From NCBI GenBank assembly GCA_001772615.1, contig MEUZ01000001.1, positions 188,842 through 252,841 on the forward strand: a DNA stretch of 64,000 nt, in the 5' to 3' direction. A program made the position numbers and the translations under genes. Of the stretch, positions 9,188 through 18,210 are shown piece after piece. The DNA comes from a candidate division WWE3 bacterium RIFCSPHIGHO2_01_FULL_40_23 (lineage in GTDB: Bacteria; Patescibacteria; WWE3; UBA101185; 2-01-FULL-41-18). The notes beneath the pieces are model-generated. The model did no database searches. It was not told the origin of the DNA and was given only the letters and a program-made list of their open reading frames with translations. The first letter of the stretch is position 1. Each line of letters starts with the position of its first letter.

Positions 9188-9584
9188 ACTTCTTTTCAAA
9201 ATTTAAAGAGGTTGAATTAATGCAGTAGCGTTTGCCGCCTTTATCGCCGGGCCCGTCATCAAATAAATGTCCGAGATGCCCGCCGCATTTACTACACAAA
9301 ACCTCAATCCTGTGCATCCCAAAACTGTTATCATCTTTAAGCTCAAGCTTTCCATCCCCTATTGCGTTCCAGAAACTTGGCCACCCGCACCCCGCGTCAT
9401 ACTTTGTGTCGGAGGAAAAAAGTGTCTCACCACACCCCGCGCATTTATAAACACCGTTATCAAAAGTCGCGTAATACTCTCCCGTAAAGGGAGGCTCGGT
9501 CGCGGAAAGTCTCATTACCTTATACTGCTTTGGTGTGAGCTTTTCTTTCCAGTATTCTTCGGATTTATTTTGCATATCATCCAT
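9186..9584 (-). CDS. msrB: Peptide-methionine (R)-S-oxide reductase
   Basis: A 132-residue MsrB of standard length. Structural zinc ligands are present as CAGC (Cys48, Cys51) and CSKC (Cys97, Cys100), and the catalytic cysteine is Cys121 in RYCINS. GCGWPSF and GHLGHLF are typical of the family. It reduces the R epimer of methionine sulfoxide in damaged proteins. No MsrA is adjacent. The start may be MDDMQNK or the internal Met4; both lie before the conserved domain. Confidence 0.95.
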   Translation of the reverse strand: MDDMQNKSEEYWKEKLTPKQYKVMRLSATEPPFTGEYYATFDNGVYKCAGCGETLFSSDTKYDAGCGWPSFWNAIGDGKLELKDDNSFGMHRIEVLCSKCGGHLGHLFDDGPGDKGGKRYCINSTSLNFEKK

Positions 9585-9641
9585 AAAACTATTGTAGCAG
9601 AATGAACTTTCCGGAGCCTATTTCAAAAACACCTGGATCTT

Positions 9642-9706
9642 ATTGTCATTCCTGCGAAAGCAGGAATCTGGAATTATAGGTCCCGCATCAAGAGCGGGAT
9701 GACAAT
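9642..9706. repeat. Palindromic repeat, copy 1
   Basis: Outer ends ATTGTCAT and ATGACAAT are inverted; inside are two small hairpins (CCTGC-GAAA-GCAGG and CCCGC...GCGGG). Same family as the GTCATCCCGG elements elsewhere in this window. A further half site (AAGTGTCATTCT) just downstream supplies the stop codon of rmuC. Confidence 0.8.
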
Positions 9707-9715
9707 AAGCAAGTG

Positions 9716-10702
9716 TCATTCTAAAAGCTTGTCTTCTTTTTCTTCAAACTTGAGAGAATCTATTTTTCCAAGGAAAGAAGAATAGCGGCTTAACACCCCA
9801 TCCATAGAACCTCTCGCTCTGTTTAAATGCCCGTCAAGAACCGTGAGCTCTCCTCCAAATTTTTCTGTTTCCTTCTTTAAAGTTCCCAGAGCCCCCCATA
9901 TCTTCCTCGCGTTTTCGGCAAGCTCTTTCTGCTGAAGGCCCATTAAAATAACCTGGAGATAATAATAAAAAGTGTTGGGCGATACAAAAAATATCTTTCT
10001 ATCCCTCGCATAGTTTTCAAGTTCGGGGTTGTTAACAGCCGTTTCATAATAAACTGATTCCGAGGGGATATACATTAACGCATAGTCTATCGTCCCCTCC
10101 GAAGGAAGGATATATTTTTTGGAAATATCATCAACGTGCTTTTTAACATCCCTTACAAAGACTTTTTTAACGGAACTTCTCTCCTCCTCCGTTTCCGAAG
10201 AAATCATCTGCCTGAAATTTTCCATAGGAAATTTTGAATCAATGGGAATTAGACCTTTATCGGTTTTTACAACTGCATCAACTTTATCCCCACCTCTAAA
10301 CATGTACTGCATTTCATAGGAGCTTTTAGGAAGTATTTGTGAAAGAAGGTCCTCTAAAATCTGCTCCCCAACGTTGCCTCTTGATTTAGGCGATAATAAG
10401 GCGTCCTGCAAATCCCTCATACCTTTTGAAAACTCGCTTACTTTCCCAAGCTCTTTTTGAACATCCCCCACAACCCTTGCGGCATTGTCAAGCCTATCAC
10501 CAAGCATTTTATTCTGCTCCATTAAAGTTCTTCTTTGCTCCGACAGCTCAAGCTCCAAAGTCCCCTTCATACTTTTAAGCCACTCCATAAGCACCTTCTC
10601 CGATTCACTTTCCCCTTTAAGCTTTTTAATTTCCCTTGCTAAAAAGATGAAAAGAAGAACAAAACCTAAAGCTAAAATTAAAATTGTTAAAGTATTATCC
10701 AT
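9716..10702 (-). CDS. rmuC: DNA recombination protein RmuC
   Basis: A 328-residue protein. It has an N-terminal membrane anchor (about residues 4-24), a coiled-coil region (about 30-105) and the RmuC nuclease-like domain with DAVVKTDKGLIPIDSKFP and YALMYIPSE motifs. RmuC proteins limit rearrangements at inverted repeats and belong to a restriction-endonuclease-like fold, which is notable in a chromosome with many palindromic repeats. The TGA stop lies in a half copy of the repeat, so the original C-terminus may have been altered by its insertion. Confidence 0.9.
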   Translation of the reverse strand: MDNTLTILILALGFVLLFIFLAREIKKLKGESESEKVLMEWLKSMKGTLELELSEQRRTLMEQNKMLGDRLDNAARVVGDVQKELGKVSEFSKGMRDLQDALLSPKSRGNVGEQILEDLLSQILPKSSYEMQYMFRGGDKVDAVVKTDKGLIPIDSKFPMENFRQMISSETEEERSSVKKVFVRDVKKHVDDISKKYILPSEGTIDYALMYIPSESVYYETAVNNPELENYARDRKIFFVSPNTFYYYLQVILMGLQQKELAENARKIWGALGTLKKETEKFGGELTVLDGHLNRARGSMDGVLSRYSSFLGKIDSLKFEEKEDKLLE

Positions 10703-10769
10703 AAAGATAGCTAATAAAAGCAGTTCTAAAGGTTATGAAATAAAAAGATTCCGTGTATCATTTTAGCAT

Positions 10770-11129
10770 ATGCCAAAATTCCTCTTTACGATTATAGCGG
10801 CCGTACTGGCCTCTCTTACCGCCCTTATTTATATGCTCATATACAAATCTCCCGAGGAGACTGTAAACGTGGCTGTCTTTCTTTCGGTTTTATGGATTTT
10901 TATTACCCTTGCTCTTTCTCTTCTAATCTACGCCGTTAAGTATAAAAGGGCTTCAAAGCACACAAACCTAAGAACCCTTTATAGAAGCGCGGCCAGGCCT
11001 TCGGTTTTTACGGCGACATTAGCCACGGGCTTTCTTGTAATAAAGGTCCTGGGCGCTCTAACAATTATAAATGCAATTTTATTTGTAGTCTTTATTTTTT
11101 CAATCTATAAGCTTACATCAAAACCTTGA
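10770..11129 (+). CDS. Small integral membrane protein
   Basis: A 119-residue protein with four probable membrane helices (about 4-22, 33-54, 77-95 and 97-113) joined by short basic loops. Divergent from rmuC with a 67-base gap holding the promoters. The family is unknown to me. AGG/AGA codons and the position fit a resident gene. Confidence 0.65.
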   Translation: MPKFLFTIIAAVLASLTALIYMLIYKSPEETVNVAVFLSVLWIFITLALSLLIYAVKYKRASKHTNLRTLYRSAARPSVFTATLATGFLVIKVLGALTIINAILFVVFIFSIYKLTSKP

Positions 11130-11195
11130 CACTAAAAGGCTGTAGTGGTGTACTTAAAGCGTAGTTTCTATTTGTAATTATTTCATGGAGAACTT

Positions 11196-11687
11196 ATGGA
11201 TGAAATGACAAACCAGCAACAGGTAACAACTTCGGCACCGGTTACACAAACGCAACCGCCGTCAGTAGAGACCCCTATGGCGCAACCAGCCGCGCAGCTG
11301 CCATTTGCCTCATTTTTAGATAGATTCCTTGCTGTTCTTATTGACGTTTTAATTCTTTTCTCCGTCGGCTTTGTCCTTGGACTTCTCCTTGGAATGCTGA
11401 AACTCCAAGACATGGCAGGCGTGATCGGAACCCTCTTAAACTGGGGCTATCTTGTTTATTTTATCGGTTCAACAGGCCAGACACCCGGAAAGAAAGTGAT
11501 GAAAATAAGAGTGGTTAAAGTAAACGGGGCTAAGATTACTTATGTTGATGCCTTTATCAGAGAGATAGTAGGTAAGTTTGTTTCATTTATAATACTTTTT
11601 ATAGGGTATCTCTGGATGCTTTGGGATCCGAACAAGCAGTGTCTCCATGATAAAATTGCCGGAACTTACGTAGTAAAAGAAGGGTAG
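11196..11687 (+). CDS. RDD family membrane protein
   Basis: A 163-residue protein. A glutamine/proline/threonine-rich N-terminus (about 1-38) precedes an RDD domain: ASFLDRFLAVLIDVLIL with the Arg-Asp pattern, a second membrane helix, GQTPGKKVMKIRVV between helices, then a third helix and the final LHDKIAGTYVV. RDD proteins are three-helix membrane proteins, sometimes linked to ion or metabolite transport. Start ATG at 11196 has a weak upstream GGAG. Confidence 0.88.
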   Translation: MDEMTNQQQVTTSAPVTQTQPPSVETPMAQPAAQLPFASFLDRFLAVLIDVLILFSVGFVLGLLLGMLKLQDMAGVIGTLLNWGYLVYFIGSTGQTPGKKVMKIRVVKVNGAKITYVDAFIREIVGKFVSFIILFIGYLWMLWDPNKQCLHDKIAGTYVVKEG

Positions 11688-11697
11688 TACAACGTCA

Positions 11698-11738
11698 TGT
11701 CATCCCGGGCTTGACCCGGGGTGACCCCTCGGGGTCAC
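11698..11738. repeat. Palindromic repeat, copy 2, overlapping the end of uppS
   Basis: TGTCATCCCGGG-CTTGA-CCCGGGGTGAC followed by a second small hairpin (GTGACCCC-TC-GGGGTCAC). The right half supplies the TGA stop codon of uppS on the opposite strand. Confidence 0.8.
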
Positions 11739-12466
11739 CTCCCAAAGTTCCTTACGCATGAGGTAAAGTATAAAACCGCTTTTTCAAACTCTTTTACATT
11801 AAAGTCGGGGCATAACGTTTCGGTAAAATAAAGCTCCGCATACGTTGCCTGCCAGGGAAGAAGTCCTGAAGTTCTTGTCCTCCCACCTGTTCTTATTAAA
11901 AGGTCTATATTCTCTTTTAAATCAAGGTACTGCGAAAACTTTTGCTCCGTAACCTCCGTCTTTGAAATATCATCTTGGATCATCTTTCTCACTGCTCTTA
12001 AAATCTCATCTCTTCCTCCATATCCGAAAGCAAAATTTACATCAATCTTATGCTCTTTTGGGTTGCTTTTTCTCACATACTCCATAACCTTTTCGGCTAT
12101 ATCTTTTGGAAAAAGGGAAACGTCGCCAATAATCCCTATCTTCCCGCCGCGGCTTTCTATTTCTGAAAAGTACTTCCCGCTTTCAAGATACTCTCTGGCA
12201 AGAGTGAAGATGGCATCAAGAAATTCTTTGTCCCTTCTGAAGTTTTCCGTTGAAAAAACCCAGAAGGTTATTGATTTAACCCCAAGCTCTCCGGCTCTTG
12301 AAATAGCTGCCTTCATGTTTTCAATTGATACCCTGTGACCCTCAATCTCTTTTAATCCGTGTTTTTTAGTCCACCTTCTGTTGCCATCCATTGCAATAGC
12401 TATAGTTTTTGGGAAAAGTTCCGGCGATTTGCCATAAAGAGAGTCAATATCATCATTCATAAACAT
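11735..12466 (-). CDS. uppS: Isoprenyl transferase (undecaprenyl diphosphate synthase family)
   Basis: A 243-residue cis-prenyltransferase. It has AIAMDGNRRW with the catalytic Asp, EGHR, the FSTEN motif, and FGYGGR; the C-terminal motif RTGGRTRTSGLLPWQ corresponds to the family's RTSGExRLSNFLLWQ but is divergent at several positions. It condenses isopentenyl diphosphate to make the lipid carrier for cell-wall glycans, consistent with the glycan genes nearby. Its stop codon comes from a palindromic repeat, so the C-terminus may have been trimmed or replaced. Confidence 0.93.
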   Translation of the reverse strand: MFMNDDIDSLYGKSPELFPKTIAIAMDGNRRWTKKHGLKEIEGHRVSIENMKAAISRAGELGVKSITFWVFSTENFRRDKEFLDAIFTLAREYLESGKYFSEIESRGGKIGIIGDVSLFPKDIAEKVMEYVRKSNPKEHKIDVNFAFGYGGRDEILRAVRKMIQDDISKTEVTEQKFSQYLDLKENIDLLIRTGGRTRTSGLLPWQATYAELYFTETLCPDFNVKEFEKAVLYFTSCVRNFGR

Positions 12467-12487
12467 GGATTATATCAGTATATAAGT

Positions 12488-12694
12488 TTAAAGGTTAAAA
12501 TCATCATAAATCACAGCGTTCCAGGGAAATAAAGCATTTTTCAGGTATAGGGCTATGAATAGGGCGATAAGCGAAACTAATATAATAACTGAAACCCTAG
12601 CGTATCTTTGTAACTCTGGGTTATCTCGACTAAGCAGAGTTAGCAAAAGAAGAGCTGTGGAATCTATAACAAGTAAAATGAGTAAATAAAACAT
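12488..12694 (-). CDS. Small two-helix membrane protein
   Basis: A 68-residue protein with two hydrophobic helices (about 2-21 and 33-55). It lies between uppS and the surface-protein gene on the same strand with 21- and 12-base gaps. I do not recognise it; its size and position support a real gene but only moderately. Confidence 0.5.
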   Translation of the reverse strand: MFYLLILLVIDSTALLLLTLLSRDNPELQRYARVSVIILVSLIALFIALYLKNALFPWNAVIYDDFNL

Positions 12695-12706
12695 TTACAA
12701 ATCACA

Positions 12707-14215
12707 TTATGGAACATAGGGCGGGTTGTATCCGCCTTGTATAAACTCATAGTCATCCGGTGTCAGACTTTGCAGGGAGGTTAATGTAAACCCTGGATCA
12801 AGAGCCCTCCACTCCGCAGCACCCCGCTCAACGTGAGTTGTGGTTCTGTCATTTCCCGCATTGTCGCCCACTATGCATCCATAATCCTGTAAAGTCTTGG
12901 CAACAATCAGGGATGCCCACGATAACCCCTTATTCGCGAGATTAACGCTGGGCTTTATACGCAGGACTATCCCCTCCGGAAGTATTCCGCCCTTATCGCT
13001 CTCGAAATTCTGCATTGGCCAATAGTTTTTCTCGGCCGTTCCCCACCAGTAGCATTCAAGTCTGTGGTTTATACTGCCAGCTCTAATTTCATCACGCCTG
13101 ATTACTCTAACCGGCGCGGGAATTCCTCGATGACCAAAGTTTTTATCATTATTTGATCCCGCCACACCCCAAGCCAATCCGTTTGAACTTAGTATGTATC
13201 TCTTTGTGGAATCGGCAGTCCATTTATCCGCCAAGCTATCATAAGCCGCATGCCATAATTCAACTACCTGGTCCCCGGAAAGATCATAAGATATTAAAAC
13301 CTTATCGGTACCTGTGTTGGCCGTAGCACCACTTGGTATCCTTGCAAGAATCGTCTTACCATATAGGTTTGGAGTAATAGAGTAAACAGGATCGGATGAA
13401 GTAGCCCAATACACAGGGTAGCCCCACTTATTAGCTTCAGTGTCACCACCACTGTAACCCGGTGCACCGCTCAAAGCTATATATTTTATGGTTGCGTGGT
13501 CTTTCCAGTCTTGGATGTAGGTTGAGCTAAGGGGATCTCTTGGCGCGTCAACCGGTATCTTTTTGTTCCAGTAGCTGTCACTGGGAAACGCTCTATAAAC
13601 AGTTCCCGTGGGGGTGGGCGTTGGAGTAGGCGTAGGTGTCGGTGTTGGAGTTGGCGTAGGGGTAACCGTTGGGGTTGGAGTCGGAGTTGGGGTGGGTGAA
13701 GCGGTTGGGCTTGGTGTCGGTGTTGGAGTTGGTGTTACTGTCGTAGACGTGGCAACTGAAAAAACAATGGAATAATCAGTACCATTTATATTACCTGACT
13801 GGTCAGAGCATTTTACATAAATGTTATATGTAGTGCCGTTTGATAGATTTGTGACTGTAGCCTTATGCGTTCTTTTATTAGGTGATGGGGTAAAAGACCA
13901 TCTCATGTTTACATAAGAAGTATTAGAAACAGTATCATATTTACAGCTTGCTTTTTCATTAGTGGATACACCCGTGTTGGCAGATGTTGTATTTGCAGCA
14001 AGAGTTCCGGTAGGATAGCCTTTTGATATTACGGGAGGGGTGTTGTCAACCTGCTTTCCTTCAACTAAAAGCCCTTCCACTCTTTCTTTGCTCTTTAATA
14101 CCTGTACAGACGCTACATAGATTAAAGCTACAATAAGAGGCAGAACTACAATTAAAATGAGGGGCACTGCAAAGCCTCCATCTGATTTATATTTCCTTTC
14201 TCTCTTAATTTGCAT
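12707..14215 (-). CDS. Surface protein with Fn3-like domain, PT-repeat linker and a C-terminal domain
   Basis: A 502-residue protein. The ATG at 14215 (MQIKRERK) is used because longer starts would run into tatD on the other strand. A type-IV-pilin-like or signal-anchor segment (about residues 15-38) is followed by a Fn3-like domain (about 55-155), a Pro-Thr repeat linker of about 60 residues, and a C-terminal domain of about 280 residues beginning with FPSDSYWNKKIP. Domains starting this way occur in secreted proteins of actinobacteria, but I know no assigned activity. HRGIPAPVRVIRRDEI and cysteine-containing segments are visible. Likely cell-wall spanning and exposed. Confidence 0.8.
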   Translation of the reverse strand: MQIKRERKYKSDGGFAVPLILIVVLPLIVALIYVASVQVLKSKERVEGLLVEGKQVDNTPPVISKGYPTGTLAANTTSANTGVSTNEKASCKYDTVSNTSYVNMRWSFTPSPNKRTHKATVTNLSNGTTYNIYVKCSDQSGNINGTDYSIVFSVATSTTVTPTPTPTPSPTASPTPTPTPTPTVTPTPTPTPTPTPTPTPTPTGTVYRAFPSDSYWNKKIPVDAPRDPLSSTYIQDWKDHATIKYIALSGAPGYSGGDTEANKWGYPVYWATSSDPVYSITPNLYGKTILARIPSGATANTGTDKVLISYDLSGDQVVELWHAAYDSLADKWTADSTKRYILSSNGLAWGVAGSNNDKNFGHRGIPAPVRVIRRDEIRAGSINHRLECYWWGTAEKNYWPMQNFESDKGGILPEGIVLRIKPSVNLANKGLSWASLIVAKTLQDYGCIVGDNAGNDRTTTHVERGAAEWRALDPGFTLTSLQSLTPDDYEFIQGGYNPPYVP

Positions 14216-14306
14216 ACACCAATTATACAGATAGCGAGGTTTGTAGCAAATCAGGAAAAACCATCCAAGACACAGGCAAAAGTCCCAAGTATGATATGAT
14301 TTCCCC

Positions 14307-15071
14307 ATGCTTATTGACTCCCACTGCCACCTTCAGGAGGATGCCTTTAAATCCGATCTTATAAAAGTGGTCCAAAGCGCAGTGAGTGAGAATGTAAACA
14401 CCATGATCTGTATCGGCACTAATCTTAAAACAAGCGCCGATGCCGTCAAACTCTCTCAAGAATACAAAGAGGTGTATGCATCCATAGGAATATACCCGCA
14501 TGAAGAAATGCCAAACACCGACATAAGGGAGGAGATTTCCAAACTTTCAAAAAATAAAAAGGTTGTTGCAATAGGGGAATGTGGTCTGGATTATTCCGAA
14601 AATGGGAGAAACCAAGAAGATCAAAAAGAGCTTTTCAGAAAACAAATAGGAACAGCTGTTCAGCTTGACCTTCCGTTAATAATTCACAACAGAAATGCAG
14701 ATGAGGATGTTATTACAGAACTTAACCATTACAGGGAAACAGGCCGCTTAAGAGGTGTTTTCCACTGCTTTACGGGCGACACGGCGTTTGCGAAGAGGGT
14801 CCTAGAGCTTGGTTTTTACATTTCCTTTACGGCAATTGTTACTTACCCTTCGGCAAAACACCTTGAAGAAGTTATAAAATCAGTACCAAAAGACCGTATA
14901 CTGATTGAAACCGACGCTCCCTATCTTTCGCCGGAAGGTATGAGAGGTAAGCGGAATGAACCAAAAAATGTTAAAATCGTTGCTGTCAGAATAGCCGAAA
15001 TCCTAAATACCAGCCTTACGGAGGTAGCTAAAATAACCTCGGAAAACGCGAGAAGGCTTTTTACACTTTAG
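14307..15071 (+). CDS. tatD: TatD family DNase
   Basis: A 254-residue metal-dependent hydrolase of typical length. Metal ligands are visible in DSHCHL, GECGLDY (Glu), IIHNRNA, FHCFTG and ETDAPYL. The family acts as 3'-5' exonuclease or endonuclease in DNA repair and degradation. Divergent from the surface-protein gene. The ATG at 14307 begins the conserved motif directly. Confidence 0.95.
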   Translation: MLIDSHCHLQEDAFKSDLIKVVQSAVSENVNTMICIGTNLKTSADAVKLSQEYKEVYASIGIYPHEEMPNTDIREEISKLSKNKKVVAIGECGLDYSENGRNQEDQKELFRKQIGTAVQLDLPLIIHNRNADEDVITELNHYRETGRLRGVFHCFTGDTAFAKRVLELGFYISFTAIVTYPSAKHLEEVIKSVPKDRILIETDAPYLSPEGMRGKRNEPKNVKIVAVRIAEILNTSLTEVAKITSENARRLFTL

Positions 15072-15093
15072 GCGAGTTGGAGGACTCTCCAAA

Positions 15094-15157
15094 GTCATTG
15101 CGAGGGTGCAGCCCGAAACAATCTACAACGGGATTGCCTCGCTACGCTCGCAATGAC
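15094..15157. repeat. Palindromic repeat, copy 3 (GTCATTGCGAG variant)
   Basis: GTCATTGCGAGG at the left and CTCGCAATGAC at the right form an inverted repeat of about 64 bases. The right end creates an ATG in frame with the next glycosyltransferase, so the longest reading of that gene would start inside the repeat. Confidence 0.8.
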
Positions 15158-15176
15158 ACTAAATCATAAACAAAAC

Positions 15177-16709
15177 ATGTGGGAAGGTGAAAGTAAAACA
15201 AAACTTGACAGACTACTTGAAATTTTACCCGGTCTAACGACATGGGTAGTTTTAACTTCGCCCGTCTGGCTAGGTATCTTAGCTCCAAACCTTGTCGCAA
15301 TATTTTTAACTTTTCTTTCAATATATTGGGTCTATCTTGCTCTCGTTCACACAGTTGGCCTTTTAATCGGGTACAAAAGATATAAGTATGAGATCGGGAT
15401 TGACTGGTTTAAGAAATGTAAAGAGCTTTCCTTTTCCAGCCTCCCCGAACTGGACACACTCCCCAAAGATCTTTCAGGCATAAAGCATCTTATCCTTATT
15501 CCAACGGTTAATGAACCTCTTGAGGTTCTTATACCAACCTTCAAAAGTCTCGCCGAGCAAAACTATCCTCTTAAAGAAAACATATTTATCGCGATTACCT
15601 GCGAGGAAAGAGGGGCGCAGGAAGTTTCAGCCTCAATTGAAAAAATTAAAGAAATGTATGGAAAAGAAATTGGCAACATACTTTTTTACATTCATCCAAG
15701 CGGAACTCCCGGAGAGCTAGTCGGAGGGGGAGCGGCAAACAGAACATGGGGCGCAAAGCACGCAGTGGAGGATCTTAAAACAATGGGAATAAAAACAAAG
15801 GACGTAATCTTCACCACTTTTGACGCAGACACCAACCTTCATAAAGAGTTTATACCAAGGCTCACCTACGCTTACTTAACATGCAGTAAAAGGCTTAACC
15901 ATTTTTACTCAACCGCAGTCTTTTTATTTAATAATAATATCTGGAATGTACATACCCTAATGAGAATTGAAGCAAACAGCATCACTCTTGGAACTTTATC
16001 CACATGGACATTAAGCAACGACACCAAAGAAACATTTTCATGCTACTCAATTGCGCTTGACACACTTATAGACGCAAACTTCTGGGACGTGACTTTAATT
16101 GACGATACCGTTTTTTACTGGAGAGCTTTTTTTGCAAGGAAAGGCAATTTTAAACCGAGAATCTTTTACACTCCAAACTCATCGGATGCGGTACATGGGG
16201 AATCATTCGCCAAAGCGCATCAAAGCCTATACAAACAGCTTTTAAGATGGGGCTGGGGAAGTGTGACTACACCCCTTGCCATGAGAGGTTTTATTAAATC
16301 AAAAGATGTTCCCCTTAGCACAAAAATATTGTGGATGGTAAATAAGGCCGAGAGACACGCAATATTTAGAACTATGGTTTTTCTTATCACTTTCGGCTTT
16401 GCTATCCTTACTCTTGTTAATGAAAACGTCAAGCAAACCGCAATTGCCTACCGCCTTCCTGATATCACAAGTTTAATTTTAACAATTGGCTTAATATTTC
16501 TGATTCCAAGTACTTTCTTAAGGCAGAAATTTGTGACTCCCATTCCAAAAGAATGGTCTTTTTTCAGAAAGTTTTTAACTTACCTGGAAGGGCCTCTTGT
16601 TATACTGAACCTTCTTACTTTCTCGTTTATCCCGTTTCTTGAAGCCGAAACTAAAATGATGCTTGGAAAAAGGTATAAAAGCCTTCATTTCACCCCAAAG
16701 TACAGATAA
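15177..16709 (+). CDS. Membrane glycosyltransferase family 2
   Basis: A 510-residue protein from the ATG at 15177; an upstream in-frame ATG lies within a repeat and is less likely. Two N-terminal helices (about 20-65) lead to a GT-A domain with LIPTVNEP near the start, DADTNLH (the DxD metal site), LIDDTVFYWR (catalytic Asp) and QLLRWGWG (the QxxRW motif), then three or four C-terminal helices. This is the cellulose-synthase/hyaluronan-synthase-like architecture of processive or large glycan transferases. The next gene begins 5 bases after its stop, suggesting an operon for surface polysaccharide. Confidence 0.88.
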   Translation: MWEGESKTKLDRLLEILPGLTTWVVLTSPVWLGILAPNLVAIFLTFLSIYWVYLALVHTVGLLIGYKRYKYEIGIDWFKKCKELSFSSLPELDTLPKDLSGIKHLILIPTVNEPLEVLIPTFKSLAEQNYPLKENIFIAITCEERGAQEVSASIEKIKEMYGKEIGNILFYIHPSGTPGELVGGGAANRTWGAKHAVEDLKTMGIKTKDVIFTTFDADTNLHKEFIPRLTYAYLTCSKRLNHFYSTAVFLFNNNIWNVHTLMRIEANSITLGTLSTWTLSNDTKETFSCYSIALDTLIDANFWDVTLIDDTVFYWRAFFARKGNFKPRIFYTPNSSDAVHGESFAKAHQSLYKQLLRWGWGSVTTPLAMRGFIKSKDVPLSTKILWMVNKAERHAIFRTMVFLITFGFAILTLVNENVKQTAIAYRLPDITSLILTIGLIFLIPSTFLRQKFVTPIPKEWSFFRKFLTYLEGPLVILNLLTFSFIPFLEAETKMMLGKRYKSLHFTPKYR

Positions 16710-16713
16710 AAAA

Positions 16714-18210
16714 ATGGAAAAAAACGGTTTACTTTTTAAACTTCCTAAATTACCCGAAATTAAAGACCTAAGATCAAAATTTGTAATACTTATAAATGCG
16801 GTCTTCTTTTTATTTCAGATATTTTATGCGGCGGCAAGACAGCAATACTTAAACCCCTATATACCAGTCTGGTACACAAAACCCTGGGGGGATCTTCAGC
16901 TTGCACCTACCGCATATATTTATATAATACCGGTCGTCACTCTTATATTTATAACTGTAACGCTTGTAATCTTAAGCAAATTTTCGGTCTTAAGGAGCAA
17001 AGAAGCCTCTTTTATAACTCTTACTTTCCTCACTCTTGCTACGGTTTTTCTTACTATATCTGAAGTCAGAATTGTAAATATTGCCTCCTCACCTTTTAAA
17101 CCCCTTTTTGATCCAAGGCTTTCCTCCCTTCTACCATATCTTTTTATTAGCCTTGCCGTATGCGTACTCCTTGTACCGCTTTGCATAAAGCTTGCTTACA
17201 AATACGATATTGTTACGGATCCCGAGAGGGATAAGCACCCGGGGATGATTTTAAAAAAACCTTCGGCAAGAGGCGGAGCTGTTGCGTTTTTTCTTTCATT
17301 CCTTGTGATCGCTTTAATATTTGTTCCCCTGACGAGAGTAACGGTTGGTTTATATATAGGAGCTTTTATCACGACATTAATCGGTCTCGCGGACGATATT
17401 AAAAGCATCAATCCTTATGTAAGGCTTTTAGTCCTTCTTCCGATCGCGGTAATTATTACACTTGCAGTATCCGATCTTCATATTTTTTATTTTGCAAGCC
17501 CGTTTGATGGCATAATGCGTCTGGATTTTATAAAGATAACTTATGAAATTTTTGACATGAAGTTTAACTTTTTCCCGGTTGCCGACATCTTTACGGTCAT
17601 ATGGATTCTTTGGGTTATGAATATGCTTTCATGGTCAAATGCAGTTGACGGGCAGTTCTCGGGGATGACCGCCATCACCTGCATAATAACAGCGGTTATA
17701 GCCGTAGGTCTTTTAAAAATTGACCATGAGCAGATTTATGTCGCAAGACTTGCCGTTATTGCGGCCGGAGCAAGCCTCGGACTTCTTCCTTACAATTGGC
17801 ACCCCTCAAAAATTATGTGGGGTTTTGGAGCCACCGCTATGGGCCTCACCATTTCCGTTTTGTCCATTATGGCAGGAACCAAAGTAGCGGTCGCCACGCT
17901 TGTGTTAATAGTACCTACTCTTGATGCTCTCGTTACGATAGTAAGAAGAATTCTTCAAAAAAAGTCTCCCGTTTGGGGGGATCGCGGGCATCTTCACCAC
18001 AGACTTTTAGACATGGGATTTTCACAACAAGGTGTTGCTATTCTTTACTGGGTTATTACGGCTTTAATAGGGGTTATAGCGCTTCTTGCTTCCGGCAGAG
18101 CCAAGTTCCTGGCTTTATTAACAATAGGAGGAATTGTTTCTTTTATACTCGTAGCAATGAACCTGAAAGGAGAGCCAGACAAGCTAAAATTACAAGAACC
18201 TGCGAAATAA
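16714..18210 (+). CDS. MraY/WecA-type polyprenyl-phosphate glycosyl-1-phosphate transferase
   Basis: A 498-residue polytopic protein; the ATG at 16714 follows the GT2 stop by five bases. The first 165 residues add five extra helices not found in standard WecA. The family core follows: DxxxKHPG, RGGAVAFF, LADDIKS (the DD motif), a loop NAVDG where relatives have NLIDG, and WGDRGHLHHRLL (the HHR motif). It should transfer a sugar phosphate to undecaprenyl or decaprenyl phosphate at the membrane, starting a surface glycan. Its last 68 bases overlap the convergent gene that follows. Confidence 0.87.
   Translation: MEKNGLLFKLPKLPEIKDLRSKFVILINAVFFLFQIFYAAARQQYLNPYIPVWYTKPWGDLQLAPTAYIYIIPVVTLIFITVTLVILSKFSVLRSKEASFITLTFLTLATVFLTISEVRIVNIASSPFKPLFDPRLSSLLPYLFISLAVCVLLVPLCIKLAYKYDIVTDPERDKHPGMILKKPSARGGAVAFFLSFLVIALIFVPLTRVTVGLYIGAFITTLIGLADDIKSINPYVRLLVLLPIAVIITLAVSDLHIFYFASPFDGIMRLDFIKITYEIFDMKFNFFPVADIFTVIWILWVMNMLSWSNAVDGQFSGMTAITCIITAVIAVGLLKIDHEQIYVARLAVIAAGASLGLLPYNWHPSKIMWGFGATAMGLTISVLSIMAGTKVAVATLVLIVPTLDALVTIVRRILQKKSPVWGDRGHLHHRLLDMGFSQQGVAILYWVITALIGVIALLASGRAKFLALLTIGGIVSFILVAMNLKGEPDKLKLQEPAK

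Noticed and set aside
13600..13745. Possible DNA repeat array at 13.6-13.75 kb
   Set aside because: It encodes the Pro-Thr linker of the surface protein; the repetition is explained at protein level.
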